A stretch of DNA of 64,000 nt, taken from positions 35,131 through 99,130 of the forward strand of contig NZ_LKBD01000012.1 of the NCBI RefSeq assembly GCF_001399975.1. The letters are read 5' to 3'. Source of the stretch: Pseudoalteromonas sp. P1-9. GTDB lineage: Bacteria; Pseudomonadota; Gammaproteobacteria; Enterobacterales; Alteromonadaceae. The notes beneath the pieces were generated by a model. That model saw only the letters and a list, made by a program, of their open reading frames with translations, made no database searches and was not told the DNA's origin. Below are positions 55,959 to 64,000 of the stretch, one piece after another. How positions within the stretch are numbered: the first letter of the stretch is position 1; each line of letters opens with the position of its first letter. Position numbers and translations under genes: made by a program.

Positions 55959-56342
55959 ATGGCATATAGTGACAAAGTAATTGACCATGTAGAGAATCCA
56001 CGTAACGTAGGTTCTTTAGACAAGAATGACCCAAGTGTTGCAACGGGTATGGTTGGCGCACCAGCGTGTGGTGACGTAATGAAGTTGCAAATTAAGGTAT
56101 CTGACGATGGCATCATCGAAGATGCAAAATTTAAAACCTATGGTTGTGGTAGCGCGATTGCATCGTCATCACTAGTAACTGAATGGGTTAAAGGTAAAAG
56201 CCTAGACGAAGCGGGTGAAATCAAAAACACTGATATCACAGCGGAACTAGAATTACCGCCAGTTAAAATTCACTGTTCAATTTTAGCGGAAGATGCAATC
56301 CAAGCAGCGATTGCGGATTACAAAAAAAAGCACGGTGAATAA
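55959..56342 (+). CDS. iscU: Fe-S cluster scaffold IscU
   Basis: IscU is the scaffold on which [2Fe-2S] and [4Fe-4S] clusters are built. The 127-residue product has the three conserved cysteines (GAPACGDVMK, YGCGSAIASSS, IHCSILAEDA) and LPPVK, the peptide recognised by HscA. iscA follows after three bases. Confidence 0.98.
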   Translation: MAYSDKVIDHVENPRNVGSLDKNDPSVATGMVGAPACGDVMKLQIKVSDDGIIEDAKFKTYGCGSAIASSSLVTEWVKGKSLDEAGEIKNTDITAELELPPVKIHCSILAEDAIQAAIADYKKKHGE

Positions 56343-56345
56343 TTT

Positions 56346-56669
56346 ATGGCGATTACTTTAACAGATGCAGCCGCTGATCGCGTACGCTCATTTTTAACCA
56401 ATCGCGGTAAAGGTCTAGGCCTACGCGTTGGTGTTAAAACAACAGGGTGCTCAGGCCTTGCCTATGTACTTGAGTTTGTTGATGAGTTAGCGGAAGGCGA
56501 TGAAACCTTTGAACATAACGGTGTAACCGTCATTGTTGATGGTAAAAGCCTAGTGTACATCGACGGCACTGAGCTGGACTTTGTTAAAGAAGGCCTAAAT
56601 GAAGGGTTTAAATTTAACAACCCGAATCAAAATGGTGAGTGTGGTTGCGGCGAAAGCTTTACCGTATAA
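56346..56669 (+). CDS. iscA: A-type Fe-S carrier IscA
   Basis: This 107-residue A-type carrier has the three ligand cysteines, one in TTGCSGLAY and two in GECGCGESF. It starts three bases after iscU. A hairpin separates it from hscB. Confidence 0.97.
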   Translation: MAITLTDAAADRVRSFLTNRGKGLGLRVGVKTTGCSGLAYVLEFVDELAEGDETFEHNGVTVIVDGKSLVYIDGTELDFVKEGLNEGFKFNNPNQNGECGCGESFTV

Positions 56670-56694
56670 CCTTTACTATTTGATCTAATTTATT

Positions 56695-56716
56695 AAGCCC
56701 TGCAATTGCGGGGCTT
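56695..56716 (+). other. hairpin between iscA and hscB
   Basis: AAGCCC (56695-56700) pairs with GGGCTT (56711-56716) and the palindromic GCAATTGC between them extends the stem to about ten pairs. No T-run follows, so it is more likely an mRNA processing or stability element, or a leaky attenuator, than a full terminator. Confidence 0.5.
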
Positions 56717-56750
56717 GTGTGCAATTAAGAGCGAGGATTTTTTCGTTACT

Positions 56751-57278
56751 ATGAAATACTTTGAGTTATTTGCAATCCCTGTTCAATTTGATGTTGATCT
56801 CAACACTGTTAACGCACGCTATCTCGAACTGCAAAAAATTCTTCACCCTGATCGTCATGCCAGTTTAGGCGCACAGCAACAACTGCTTGCGGTACAAAAA
56901 ACGGCAGAATTAAACGACGCATTACAGGTTCTCAAGCAGCCGCTAAAACGCGCAGAATACATGTTAGCAGAAAAGCACATTGATATTCGTGCTGAGCAAC
57001 AGACTTTGCAAGATCCTGAGTTTTTAATGCAGCAGATGGAGCTGCGAGAAGAGCTAAGTGAAATTACTGACGCAGCAGACCCTGAAGCAGCAATTGCACA
57101 GTTTGAAAATCACGTAAAAGAACTTCATCAAGATTATTACGCAGAGCTCAAAAAGCACATTGATAGTGACGACCAAGAGCAGCTTAAAATTGCCGCAGAT
57201 ATAGTACGTAAGCTTAAATTTATTTATAAGTTACGAGAAGAATTAGAGCGCATTGAAGATTCGCTTTTCGACGACTAA
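56751..57278 (+). CDS. hscB: co-chaperone HscB
   Basis: HscB is the J-domain partner of HscA and brings IscU to it. The 175-residue product has the HPD motif in ILHPDRHASLG and a C-terminal helical IscU-binding domain (about 95-170). ATG 56751 gives the family start MKYFELFAIP. The ATG at 56706 is not conserved. Confidence 0.96.
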   Translation: MKYFELFAIPVQFDVDLNTVNARYLELQKILHPDRHASLGAQQQLLAVQKTAELNDALQVLKQPLKRAEYMLAEKHIDIRAEQQTLQDPEFLMQQMELREELSEITDAADPEAAIAQFENHVKELHQDYYAELKKHIDSDDQEQLKIAADIVRKLKFIYKLREELERIEDSLFDD

Positions 57279-57294
57279 TTAGGACGCGAGAAAC

Positions 57295-59154
57295 ATGTTA
57301 CTCCAAATAGCAGAACCAGGCCAAAGTGCATCACCACATGAGCACAAATTAGCAGTTGGCATTGACTTAGGAACCACAAACTCGCTGGTTGCAACAGTAC
57401 AAAGTGGCGAAACCAAAGTACTGCCAGACTTAATGGGCAAAACAATTTTGCCATCAGCCATTCACTATGGTGAAAACACAATTACTGTTGGCGAAAAAGC
57501 CAAGTTAGATGCACCGCTAGACGCTGCGAATACGCTTATTTCGGTAAAACGTTTTCTTGGCAAATCATTCCAAGAAATCAGTCAGATTGCCGATCAACTG
57601 CCATACCAATTTAGCAACGACGATGACGTATTAGCAATTCAAACACGTCAGGGCAACATTAACCCAATTCAAGCGTCGAGCGAGATTCTAAAAGCGCTAA
57701 AAGCGCGTGCAATGGACAGCTTCGGCGGTGAAGAAATTACTGGTGCGGTGATCACTGTTCCTGCGTATTTTGATGATGCACAGCGTCAAGGCACGAAAGA
57801 TGCCGCAGAACTAGCTGGCTTAAATGTACTGCGCTTACTTAACGAACCAACAGCCGCTGCGGTTGCTTACGGTTTAGATTCAGGTAAAGAAGGTGTTATC
57901 GCGGTTTATGACTTAGGTGGCGGTACCTTTGATGTGTCAATTCTGCGTTTGAATAAAGGCGTATTTGAAGTATTGGCAACGGGCGGTGACTCGGCACTTG
58001 GTGGTGATGACTTTGACGCACTGTTGGTAAATTACTTTAAAGAGCAAACAGGCATTAACGCACCGAATGCCGATACCCTGCGTTTGTTTATGGAAAAAGC
58101 GCGCGCATGTAAAGAAGCACTTACCAATTACAATCTGGTAAATGTTGGTTTAGATTTAGGCGAACAGCAGTTTAAAATTGAAGTTACGAAAGAGTTCTTT
58201 AATGAATTAGCACAAGGTCTTGTGAAAAAAACACTACGTGCATCGCGCCGCGCCTTGAAAGATGCGGGTGTTGAAAAAGAAGAGGTGCTTGAAGTTGTGA
58301 TGGTTGGCGGCTCTACGCGCATGCCAATCGTCCGTGAGCAAGTAGGAGAGTTCTTTGGAAAAGAGCCACTTACTTCAATTGATCCAGACCAAGTTGTTGC
58401 TTTAGGTGCAGCCATTCAAGCTGACATATTAGTGGGTAATAAACCTGATTCAGATATGTTACTGCTTGATGTATTACCGCTTTCACTCGGTTTAGAAACC
58501 ATGGGTGGCTTGGTTGAGAAAATCATTCCACGCAACACCACTATTCCTGTTGCTCGTGCACAAGAGTTTACTACGTTCAAAGATGGCCAAACGGCAATGT
58601 CGCTGCATGTGCTGCAAGGTGAACGTGAACTGGTAGGTGATTGCCGCTCACTGGCAAAATTTAGCTTAAAAGGTATTCCACCAATGGCGGCGGGTGCGGC
58701 GCATATTCGTGTAACCTTTAAAGTAGATGCAGACGGTCTTCTAAGCGTGAGTGCAATGGAAAAATCCACTGGTGTGCAGTCTGAAATTCAAGTTAAACCG
58801 TCATTTGGTTTATCAGATAGCCAAGTTGCTGATATGATTAAATCGTCGTTGGTTAATGCTAAAGACGATATGCAAGCACGTATGCTAAAAGAGCAACAAG
58901 TTGAAGCGCTACGAGTGATTGAAGCATTAAATGCATCGCTTGAACAAAGTGGTCACTTACTTTCAACTGATGAAAAAAGCGAATTAGAAAGCGAAATCAG
59001 CAAATTAGCGGTACTTCGCGAAACGGCGACAACGCCAGACCAACTAAAATCAGCCATTGAAGCCATAGATAAAGCAAGCAGTGAGTTTGCATCGCGCCGT
59101 ATGGATGATTCAATTAAACAGGCTTTAACTGGCCAGTCGGTAGATGAGGTTTAA
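57295..59154 (+). CDS. hscA: Hsp70-type chaperone HscA
   Basis: HscA uses ATP to release clusters from IscU. The 619-residue Hsp70 starts with a short tail and [15 protein letters not shown], then has [15 protein letters not shown] and [14 protein letters not shown]. The substrate-binding domain (about 385-500) and helical lid follow. It lies 16 bp after hscB, and fdx starts one base after its stop. Confidence 0.97.
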   Translation: MLLQIAEPGQSASPHEHKLAVGIDLGTTNSLVATVQSGETKVLPDLMGKTILPSAIHYGENTITVGEKAKLDAPLDAANTLISVKRFLGKSFQEISQIADQLPYQFSNDDDVLAIQTRQGNINPIQASSEILKALKARAMDSFGGEEITGAVITVPAYFDDAQRQGTKDAAELAGLNVLRLLNEPTAAAVAYGLDSGKEGVIAVYDLGGGTFDVSILRLNKGVFEVLATGGDSALGGDDFDALLVNYFKEQTGINAPNADTLRLFMEKARACKEALTNYNLVNVGLDLGEQQFKIEVTKEFFNELAQGLVKKTLRASRRALKDAGVEKEEVLEVVMVGGSTRMPIVREQVGEFFGKEPLTSIDPDQVVALGAAIQADILVGNKPDSDMLLLDVLPLSLGLETMGGLVEKIIPRNTTIPVARAQEFTTFKDGQTAMSLHVLQGERELVGDCRSLAKFSLKGIPPMAAGAAHIRVTFKVDADGLLSVSAMEKSTGVQSEIQVKPSFGLSDSQVADMIKSSLVNAKDDMQARMLKEQQVEALRVIEALNASLEQSGHLLSTDEKSELESEISKLAVLRETATTPDQLKSAIEAIDKASSEFASRRMDDSIKQALTGQSVDEV

Positions 59155-59155
59155 T

Positions 59156-59494
59156 ATGCCACAAATTATTTTCTTACCACATGAAGAACTTTGTCCTGAA
59201 GGCGCGGCAATTGAAGCACCTACTGGCGAAACTGTGCTTGATGTTGCGCTTAAAAATGGTATTTCAATTCCACATGCGTGTGAAAAGTCATGTGCATGTA
59301 CTACATGTCATTTAATTGTGCGTGAAGGTTTCGATTCGCTTGAAGAAAGTGATGAACTTGAAGATGATATGCTGGATAAAGCATGGGGTTTAGAGCCTGA
59401 ATCACGCCTTGGCTGTCAGGCTATTATCGCAGATGAAGACCTAGTCGTAGAAATTCCAAAGTACAATTTAAATATTGTAAACGAGGAACACTAA
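59156..59494 (+). CDS. fdx: ISC-type [2Fe-2S] ferredoxin
   Basis: This ferredoxin supplies electrons for cluster assembly. The 112-residue product has the four ligands in CEKSCACTTCHLIV and RLGCQAI. ATG 59156 starts the conserved MPQIIFLPHEELCPEG. A terminator follows directly, so iscX, which ends the operon in E. coli, is absent here. Confidence 0.96.
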   Translation: MPQIIFLPHEELCPEGAAIEAPTGETVLDVALKNGISIPHACEKSCACTTCHLIVREGFDSLEESDELEDDMLDKAWGLEPESRLGCQAIIADEDLVVEIPKYNLNIVNEEH

Positions 59495-59517
59495 TTACAC
59501 AGTGATTAATGTTTTAG

Positions 59518-59540
59518 AAAAGCGCTCTTAGAGCGCTTTT
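59518..59540 (+). terminator. terminator of the isc operon
   Basis: AAAAGCGCTC (59518-59527), loop TTA, GAGCGCTTTT (59531-59540), then TTA. Confidence 0.9.
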
Positions 59541-59624
59541 TTATTGTCTGAAATTTGTCTAATATCAAAGATGCTTGAATCTGTTTTGTTTAATCTAAAA
59601 GTATAACTAAGAGCGGGAAAGCTT

Positions 59625-60002
59625 ATGAAACCACATGGGATCAGCATTGGTTTAAGTCGCGTTAAATCGACATTCTTTATTCATATTCGCGCATTTGGCA
59701 CACTGCAACATGATGACTATCAGTACATGGTGCCCACCATTGAATCAGCGCTTAGTGAAGTAACACAGCCAAAGCTGAAAGTTTTAATTGATATTACCGA
59801 GCTGGATGGCTGGACCATGAATGCCGCGTGGGATGATTTTAAGTTTGGCATGAAACACCGTCGAGAATTCGAAAAAATCGCCGTTATTTGCTCTCATCGT
59901 TGGCAAAAAGGGGTGATGCATGTTTCAAATTGGTTTATGCCGGGCGAAATTGAGTCATTCAATAATCATCACGATGCATTGGTTTGGTTGGAGCAAGCAT
60001 AA
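59625..60002 (+). CDS. SpoIIAA-like (STAS/SEC14 fold) protein
   Basis: This 125-residue soluble protein has the COG pattern of SpoIIAA-like proteins: strand FFIHIRAFGTLQHDDYQYM, then KLKVLIDITELDGW, a helix WDDFKFGMKHRREFEKIAVI, and a C-terminal ALVWLEQA helix. Some relatives bind lipids or act at the membrane, but no specific role is known. It stands alone after the isc terminator. Confidence 0.75.
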   Translation: MKPHGISIGLSRVKSTFFIHIRAFGTLQHDDYQYMVPTIESALSEVTQPKLKVLIDITELDGWTMNAAWDDFKFGMKHRREFEKIAVICSHRWQKGVMHVSNWFMPGEIESFNNHHDALVWLEQA

Positions 60003-60099
60003 AACCCTGGTGACTTAGCGTGCGAAATTAGTTAATGCAATTGCGTAAAAAGCCTTGTAGAATTTATTTTTTGTTTAGATTAGTCATTCTGTAATATTC

Positions 60100-60996
60100 A
60101 TGATGCATGGAAGTCGCGGTAATATCGCATCAAACTCGCTTATTTCTCCAAAAGACGTCAGCTTAGTGATTCTCGCAGGCGGTCTCGGGCGACGTTTTGG
60201 TGGCAATAAACAGCTTGCCGTTGTACCGGGTATTGAAAAAACGCTGCTTGAACTCAGTATTTCGGATGCATTTAATGCCGGAATACGTCATGTGGTGTTA
60301 GTTGTTAATGCCGCAATTAAGCAAACCGTTGAGGCTCAAATACTGCCTCGTTTGCATCCAGAGTTAACGGTTGATATTGCCGTACAATCGATTTCGGATG
60401 TACCACCACATTACAAAGGCATGTTTTCTGAGCGTGAAAAGCCATGGGGAACAGGTCATGCATTACTCGCTGCGAAACAATTTGTAAAAGCACATTGTGT
60501 GGTGATCACCGCAGATGATTATTATGGAAAATCAGCCTTTAGTACCTTACTTGCAAACTGGCAAAATAATGGTGCATGGCGTTTATTAGGTTACCCATTA
60601 GCGAGCACACTGACTGAGCAAGGCGGTGTCAATCGTGGGATCTGTGAACTTTCAGGCTCACAACTAAACAAAATTACCGAAGTTTTAAATATTGATGCGG
60701 ATCTTCGTGGTGAAACCGTTTCTGGTGAGCAGGTTACCCTGTCACCAAACACCTACGCATCAATGACTATTTGGGCACTGGGTTTTGAGATATTCAACCA
60801 ATTAGAAGATGGCTTTATCGCGTTTTTAAAACAGTATGACAGCGCTATCAATAGCGAGTTTTTTCTACCAGACCAAATCCAGTATTTAGTTGCGCAGCAC
60901 GCGCAAGTTGTCGAGTTACACCCTGCCAAGGACTGCTGGCTGGGTGTCACCTATAGCGATGATTTGACGCGCGTTGCTCAGCAATTAAATGAGTAA
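60100..60996 (+). CDS. sugar-phosphate nucleotidyltransferase family protein
   Basis: This 298-residue protein has an N-terminal nucleotidyltransferase signature LAGGLGRRFGGNKQLAVV (about residues 26-43) and the metal-binding ITADDYYG region. It probably makes an NDP-sugar from a sugar 1-phosphate. The kinase gene overlaps its 3' end by eight bases, so the two likely act in sequence. The sugar is not evident from the sequence, and N-acetylhexosamine is inferred from the neighbours. ATG 60103 is an equivalent start. Confidence 0.75.
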   Translation: MMHGSRGNIASNSLISPKDVSLVILAGGLGRRFGGNKQLAVVPGIEKTLLELSISDAFNAGIRHVVLVVNAAIKQTVEAQILPRLHPELTVDIAVQSISDVPPHYKGMFSEREKPWGTGHALLAAKQFVKAHCVVITADDYYGKSAFSTLLANWQNNGAWRLLGYPLASTLTEQGGVNRGICELSGSQLNKITEVLNIDADLRGETVSGEQVTLSPNTYASMTIWALGFEIFNQLEDGFIAFLKQYDSAINSEFFLPDQIQYLVAQHAQVVELHPAKDCWLGVTYSDDLTRVAQQLNE

Positions 60997-62092
60997 ATAT
61001 GAGCAGTTGCAAGAGATTACAATGACGTATCAAGAGCAAGCCTTGGCCTTATCTAACCAATATGGGTTGGGGCAAACAGGCATTTCAATTAAGCCAATTG
61101 GCAGTGGTCACATTAATACCACGCTACTTTTAAGTTCACCAGAAAAGCATTTAGTGGTGCAAAAGCTAAATACCCAAGTGTTTCCGGATTCACAGGCCTT
61201 GGTATCAAATGCGCGCAAAATTGAAAAGCACTTGACTAAAAAAGCGCAAAAAAACGCGTATGATCTCGATGTAATTAAGCATGTCGCAACTCAAGATGAA
61301 ACGCATTTAGTGCGCCTTAATGGCGATACGTGGCGCGCGCTTGAATTTATAGGCGGCAGCTACAGTGAAGACGTGGTTGAATCGAGCGAAAAAGCAAAAA
61401 TTGCTGCAGGTGCTTTTGGTCAGTTTGCAAAAGCACTGAATGATTTTGAAGCTGACTCCCTTAAAACCGTGATCCCAGACTTTCATAATCTTGCTATGCG
61501 AGTTAATGCGTTAGAAGAGGCGGTTTCTGCTGATAAAGTGGCACGTGTGAATGCTTGTGCAGCAGAAATTGAATTTTGCCAACAGCAACGTCAGCTGCTC
61601 GACGAGATAGCTGACGTAGTGCCAGATTTACCTGTGCGCGCATGCCACAATGATACTAAAATCAACAATATGCTGTTTTGTAAAAAGTCGGATCAAGCAA
61701 AGGCTGTTATTGATTTAGATACCTGTATGCCAGGTTATTGGATGTTTGATTTTGGCGATATGGTACGTACTTTTTGCTCACCAGAAGCGGAAGACTCAAC
61801 TAATTTAGATAAAGTAAAAGTACGTGAGCATATTTTTGCGTCAATTGTTGAGGGCTATGTAGAGCCGCTTAAAAATGTTTTGTCTGAAAAAGAAAAGCAA
61901 AGTTTCTGGCTTGGCGCTAAGGTGATGAGCTTTATGATTGGCGTGCGCTTTTTAACAGATTATTTAGATGGCGATAACTACTTTACCATTCACCGCGAGA
62001 ATCACAATCTAGACCGCGCGCGTAACCAGTTTGCGCTGTATAAAGATTTACTTAAAAAAGAGCAAACACTAAAAGAAATTTTGTTCAAATAA
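60989..62092 (+). CDS. aminoglycoside phosphotransferase-fold sugar kinase, NahK-like
   Basis: This 367-residue APH-fold kinase has IGSGHINTT near the N-terminus, the catalytic loop CHNDTKINNML and metal-binding DLDTCMPGYW. These resemble N-acetylhexosamine 1-kinase NahK, which makes GlcNAc- or GalNAc-1-phosphate. AmgK of peptidoglycan recycling is the main alternative. It overlaps the nucleotidyltransferase gene by eight bases. An internal ATG at 61022 with AAGAG upstream is another possible start. A terminator follows. Confidence 0.75.
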   Translation: MSKYEQLQEITMTYQEQALALSNQYGLGQTGISIKPIGSGHINTTLLLSSPEKHLVVQKLNTQVFPDSQALVSNARKIEKHLTKKAQKNAYDLDVIKHVATQDETHLVRLNGDTWRALEFIGGSYSEDVVESSEKAKIAAGAFGQFAKALNDFEADSLKTVIPDFHNLAMRVNALEEAVSADKVARVNACAAEIEFCQQQRQLLDEIADVVPDLPVRACHNDTKINNMLFCKKSDQAKAVIDLDTCMPGYWMFDFGDMVRTFCSPEAEDSTNLDKVKVREHIFASIVEGYVEPLKNVLSEKEKQSFWLGAKVMSFMIGVRFLTDYLDGDNYFTIHRENHNLDRARNQFALYKDLLKKEQTLKEILFK

Positions 62093-62104
62093 ACTTGTAT
62101 TGAT

Positions 62105-62127
62105 AAAAGGCAGCCTAGCTGCCTTTT
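62105..62127 (+). terminator. terminator after the kinase gene
   Basis: AAAAGGCAGC (62105-62114), loop CTA, GCTGCCTTTT (62118-62127), then TT. Confidence 0.9.
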
Positions 62128-62233
62128 TTGTTTTTAAAGTTAACGTTTTTATTAATCGCATTGTTTTGCCCTGAAATAAGCAATGAGATATTAATACTGA
62201 ATAATAAAAATAGTTCGTTCAAAGGAAATACAC

Positions 62234-63604
62234 ATGAAAAATATGGATCGCCGCGGTTTTTTAAAAGCCGCAACTGTTACTGCCGCTGCGGGTTTAACCG
62301 CTGCTTGTGCAACGTCAAATAATCAATTTACACCAGCAAAACAGCAGGGCAAAAGTGTAATTGGCTTAATTGCGCCCAAAATGGATGTGGTACGTGTTGG
62401 TTTTATTGGTGTGGGTCAGCGCGGCTATGGCCATGTTAAACGCATGAGCCATATTGAAGGCGCTGAAATTGTTGCGATTTGTGATAACCACCAAGAAGTG
62501 CTTGAGCGCTCTGCGAAATTTCTGACTGATAATGGCCATAAACAGCCGGCACTTTACGGTAATGGCGAATATGCCTACCGTGAAATGCTTAACCGCCAAG
62601 ATATCGATATTGTAATTATTTCAACGCCTTGGAAATGGCATGCGCCCATGGCAATCGAGTCGATGGAAAGCGGTAAACACGCCTTTGTTGAAGTGCCGCT
62701 AGCCACCACAGTAGAAGAAATGTGGGACATTGTTAATACAGCTGAGCGCACGCAAAAGAACTGTATGATGATGGAAAACGTGAACTACGGCCGCGATGAG
62801 TTAATGGTACTTAACATGGTTCGCCAAGGGCTCTTTGGTGAGTTGCTGCACGGTGAAGCGGCTTATATTCATGAGTTGCGTTGGCAGATGAAAGAACTTG
62901 AAACTAAAACAGGTTCATGGCGTACGGGCTGGCATGCAAAGCGTAACGGAAACCTCTATCCAACTCATGGTTTAGGGCCTGTGTCACAATATATGAATAT
63001 TAATCGTGGCGACCGTTTTGACTATCTCACCTCAATGAGTTCACCGGCACTTGGCCGCGCACTTTATGCGAAAAAAGAATTCTCAGCCGACCATCAGCGT
63101 AACCAGTTAAACTACATTAATGGTGATATCAGCACTACGCTGATTAAAACGGTCCAAGGTCGTACGATTATGGTACAGCACGATACCACAACGCCGCGCC
63201 CGTATTCTCGTCATAATCTAATTCAAGGCACTAACGGCGTATTTGCAGGCTTCCCTAATCGTATCGCGTTAGAAGAGGGCGGCAGTGGTAATTTCCATGA
63301 GTGGGATTACGATATGCAGTCTTGGTATAACAAATATGACCATCCACTGTGGGTAAAAATGGGTAAGGAAGCCGAGCGAAATGGCGGCCATGGCGGCATG
63401 GACTTCTTAATGTTCTGGCGTATGATTTACTGCCTACGTAATGGTGAACCACTGGACCAAGATGTTTACGATGGCGCAGCATGGTCGGTGATTAGCCCAC
63501 TCAGTGCTGAGTCACTTAATAATCGTGCGCAGTCAGTAGATATTCCTGATTTCACGCGTGGTGCATGGCAAACGGCAGAGCCGCTGGGGATAGTGACAGT
63601 TTAA
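62234..63604 (+). CDS. glycoside hydrolase family 109 (alpha-N-acetylgalactosaminidase-type), Tat lipoprotein
   Basis: GH109 enzymes release terminal alpha-GalNAc by an NAD-dependent mechanism. The 456-residue protein has a twin-arginine signal (RRGFLKAA) joined to a lipobox (LTAAC). The Gfo/Idh/MocA NAD-binding motif [13 protein letters not shown] follows, then long segments I recognise from Shewanella GH109 proteins, such as [18 protein letters not shown] and [15 protein letters not shown]. It has its own transcription unit, separated from the kinase by a terminator. AAGGA precedes the ATG. Confidence 0.9.
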   Translation: MKNMDRRGFLKAATVTAAAGLTAACATSNNQFTPAKQQGKSVIGLIAPKMDVVRVGFIGVGQRGYGHVKRMSHIEGAEIVAICDNHQEVLERSAKFLTDNGHKQPALYGNGEYAYREMLNRQDIDIVIISTPWKWHAPMAIESMESGKHAFVEVPLATTVEEMWDIVNTAERTQKNCMMMENVNYGRDELMVLNMVRQGLFGELLHGEAAYIHELRWQMKELETKTGSWRTGWHAKRNGNLYPTHGLGPVSQYMNINRGDRFDYLTSMSSPALGRALYAKKEFSADHQRNQLNYINGDISTTLIKTVQGRTIMVQHDTTTPRPYSRHNLIQGTNGVFAGFPNRIALEEGGSGNFHEWDYDMQSWYNKYDHPLWVKMGKEAERNGGHGGMDFLMFWRMIYCLRNGEPLDQDVYDGAAWSVISPLSAESLNNRAQSVDIPDFTRGAWQTAEPLGIVTV

Positions 63605-63691
63605 TGACTTCTTAGCTTTTGAAAGTTCTCAAAAACAAAAACGGTAGTTTGGGAGTTTTTTTGTAGCTATCCTGCACTAGCAAATCATGTT
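63605..63691. other. noncoding, downstream of GH109
   Basis: This AT-rich stretch has a T-run at about 63656-63662. I see no clear stem for a terminator. Confidence 0.4.
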
Positions 63692-63774
63692 TGTCGCGCT
63701 GGCGACAGCAGTAAAAGATGAAAAGTAACCGAAACGGAGTTTCGCAGTACTTTGAAATGAGGTCAAGGATGACC
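63692..63774. repeat. series of three small perfect hairpins
   Basis: TGTCGC-GCTG-GCGACA (63692-63707), CGAAAC-GGA-GTTTCG (63730-63744) and GGTCA-AGGA-TGACC (63761-63774). None has a T-run and no coding frame is credible. The regular spacing of hairpins suggests a structured repeat or RNA. Confidence 0.55.
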
Positions 63775-63853
63775 GATGTAACCCAGCTTCATGGATGAAT
63801 TTTAACACATATTTAAAAGCGCCGGCCCCCCTTTGGATTCCCCCGACGCCCCA

Positions 63854-63992
63854 AAATCAAACTATTCTTCAAGCACAATTTAAATGTGAACATAAATGCC
63901 ATGAAGCAACATCCCTGTTGTACATGGCTTGCTCGACCGCTTCGCTCCCTGTCTCGCATTATTCATTTAAATTGTATTTTCAGGTTTGATTT
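63854..63992. repeat. large nested palindromic element at the window end
   Basis: Outer arms AAATCAAAC (63854-63862) and GTTTGATTT (63984-63992) and inner arms CAATTTAAATG (63876-63886) and CATTTAAATTG (63964-63974) are exact complements. Inside is another stem, GCCATG/CATGGC (63898-63903, 63923-63928) with CAACA/TGTTG. The whole can fold into one long stem with branches. Confidence 0.6.
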
Positions 63993-64000
63993 AATGGGTG

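Noticed and set aside
63795..63989. 64-codon open frame at the right end
   Set aside because: It runs through a palindromic repeat, has no ribosome site and no recognisable protein pattern. The complementary arms explain the sequence better.

Overview
The window is AT-rich, gene-dense chromosomal DNA from a marine gammaproteobacterium, most likely Pseudoalteromonas or a close Alteromonadales relative. The evidence for this is the gene set and order (queA-tgt-yajC-secDF, iscRSUA-hscBA-fdx, an OxyR with the paired redox cysteines, a PanP-type decarboxylase, a GH109 enzyme that I recall as close to Shewanella proteins), together with enlarged PstC/PstA subunits and an abundance of c-di-GMP proteins. 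The assignment comes from recognising families, not from a database search. I see no rRNA, tRNA, CRISPR array, transposase, integrase or prophage. The window is mostly core genome.

Layout. 1-5.4 kb: a small phage-shock unit (pspA-pspC) behind a candidate sigma-54 promoter and a perfect 14-bp inverted repeat, then a copper chaperone, a DUF2333 protein, an outer-membrane barrel, and a minus-strand pair (SRPBCC, TIGR03899). 5.5-10 kb: a response regulator with GGDEF/EAL domains, then the radical SAM protein YgiQ. 10-10.3 kb: a hairpin and a MITE-like repeat. 10.3-15.1 kb (minus): S9 peptidase, slmA, coaBC. 15.2-24.3 kb: radC, bfd behind a Fur box, fbp (minus), an exported zinc metalloprotease, mpl, ubiX, a YadGH-type ABC exporter and a degenerate TrmB-like methyltransferase. 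24.3-28.7 kb: a periplasmic-sensing GGDEF/EAL protein, panP and an ACT-domain regulator.

28.9-36.7 kb is a phosphate region. pstC-pstA-pstB-phoU stands behind a well-placed Pho box, and a DUF47 protein with a PiT permease follows, so high- and low-affinity uptake sit side by side. 37-40.2 kb: oxyR, then an uncharacterised trio of sigma factor, putative anti-sigma factor and secreted coiled-coil protein. 40.4-49.3 kb: a second REC-PAS-GGDEF-EAL protein, queA, tgt, yajC, secD, secF, and a lipoprotein of unknown function directly under a strong Fur box. 49.4-54 kb: an EAL-CBS-GGDEF protein, a solute-binding-like protein, suhB and trmJ. 54-59.5 kb: the isc operon with three IscR-type sites. 59.6-63.6 kb: a SpoIIAA-like protein, then a nucleotidyltransferase, a NahK-like sugar kinase and a Tat-exported GH109 protein, which together suggest amino-sugar salvage. 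The last 0.4 kb is noncoding and made of a series of hairpins.

Links between genes. Iron is a theme (two Fur boxes, bfd, isc with IscR feedback). Phosphate uptake and c-di-GMP turnover (four proteins with different degrees of GGDEF decay) are the others. The best candidates for undescribed biology are the sigma/anti-sigma/coiled-coil trio, the Fur-controlled lipoprotein, the putative HexNAc salvage genes, and the structured repeats at 10.15-10.31 kb and 63.69-63.99 kb.
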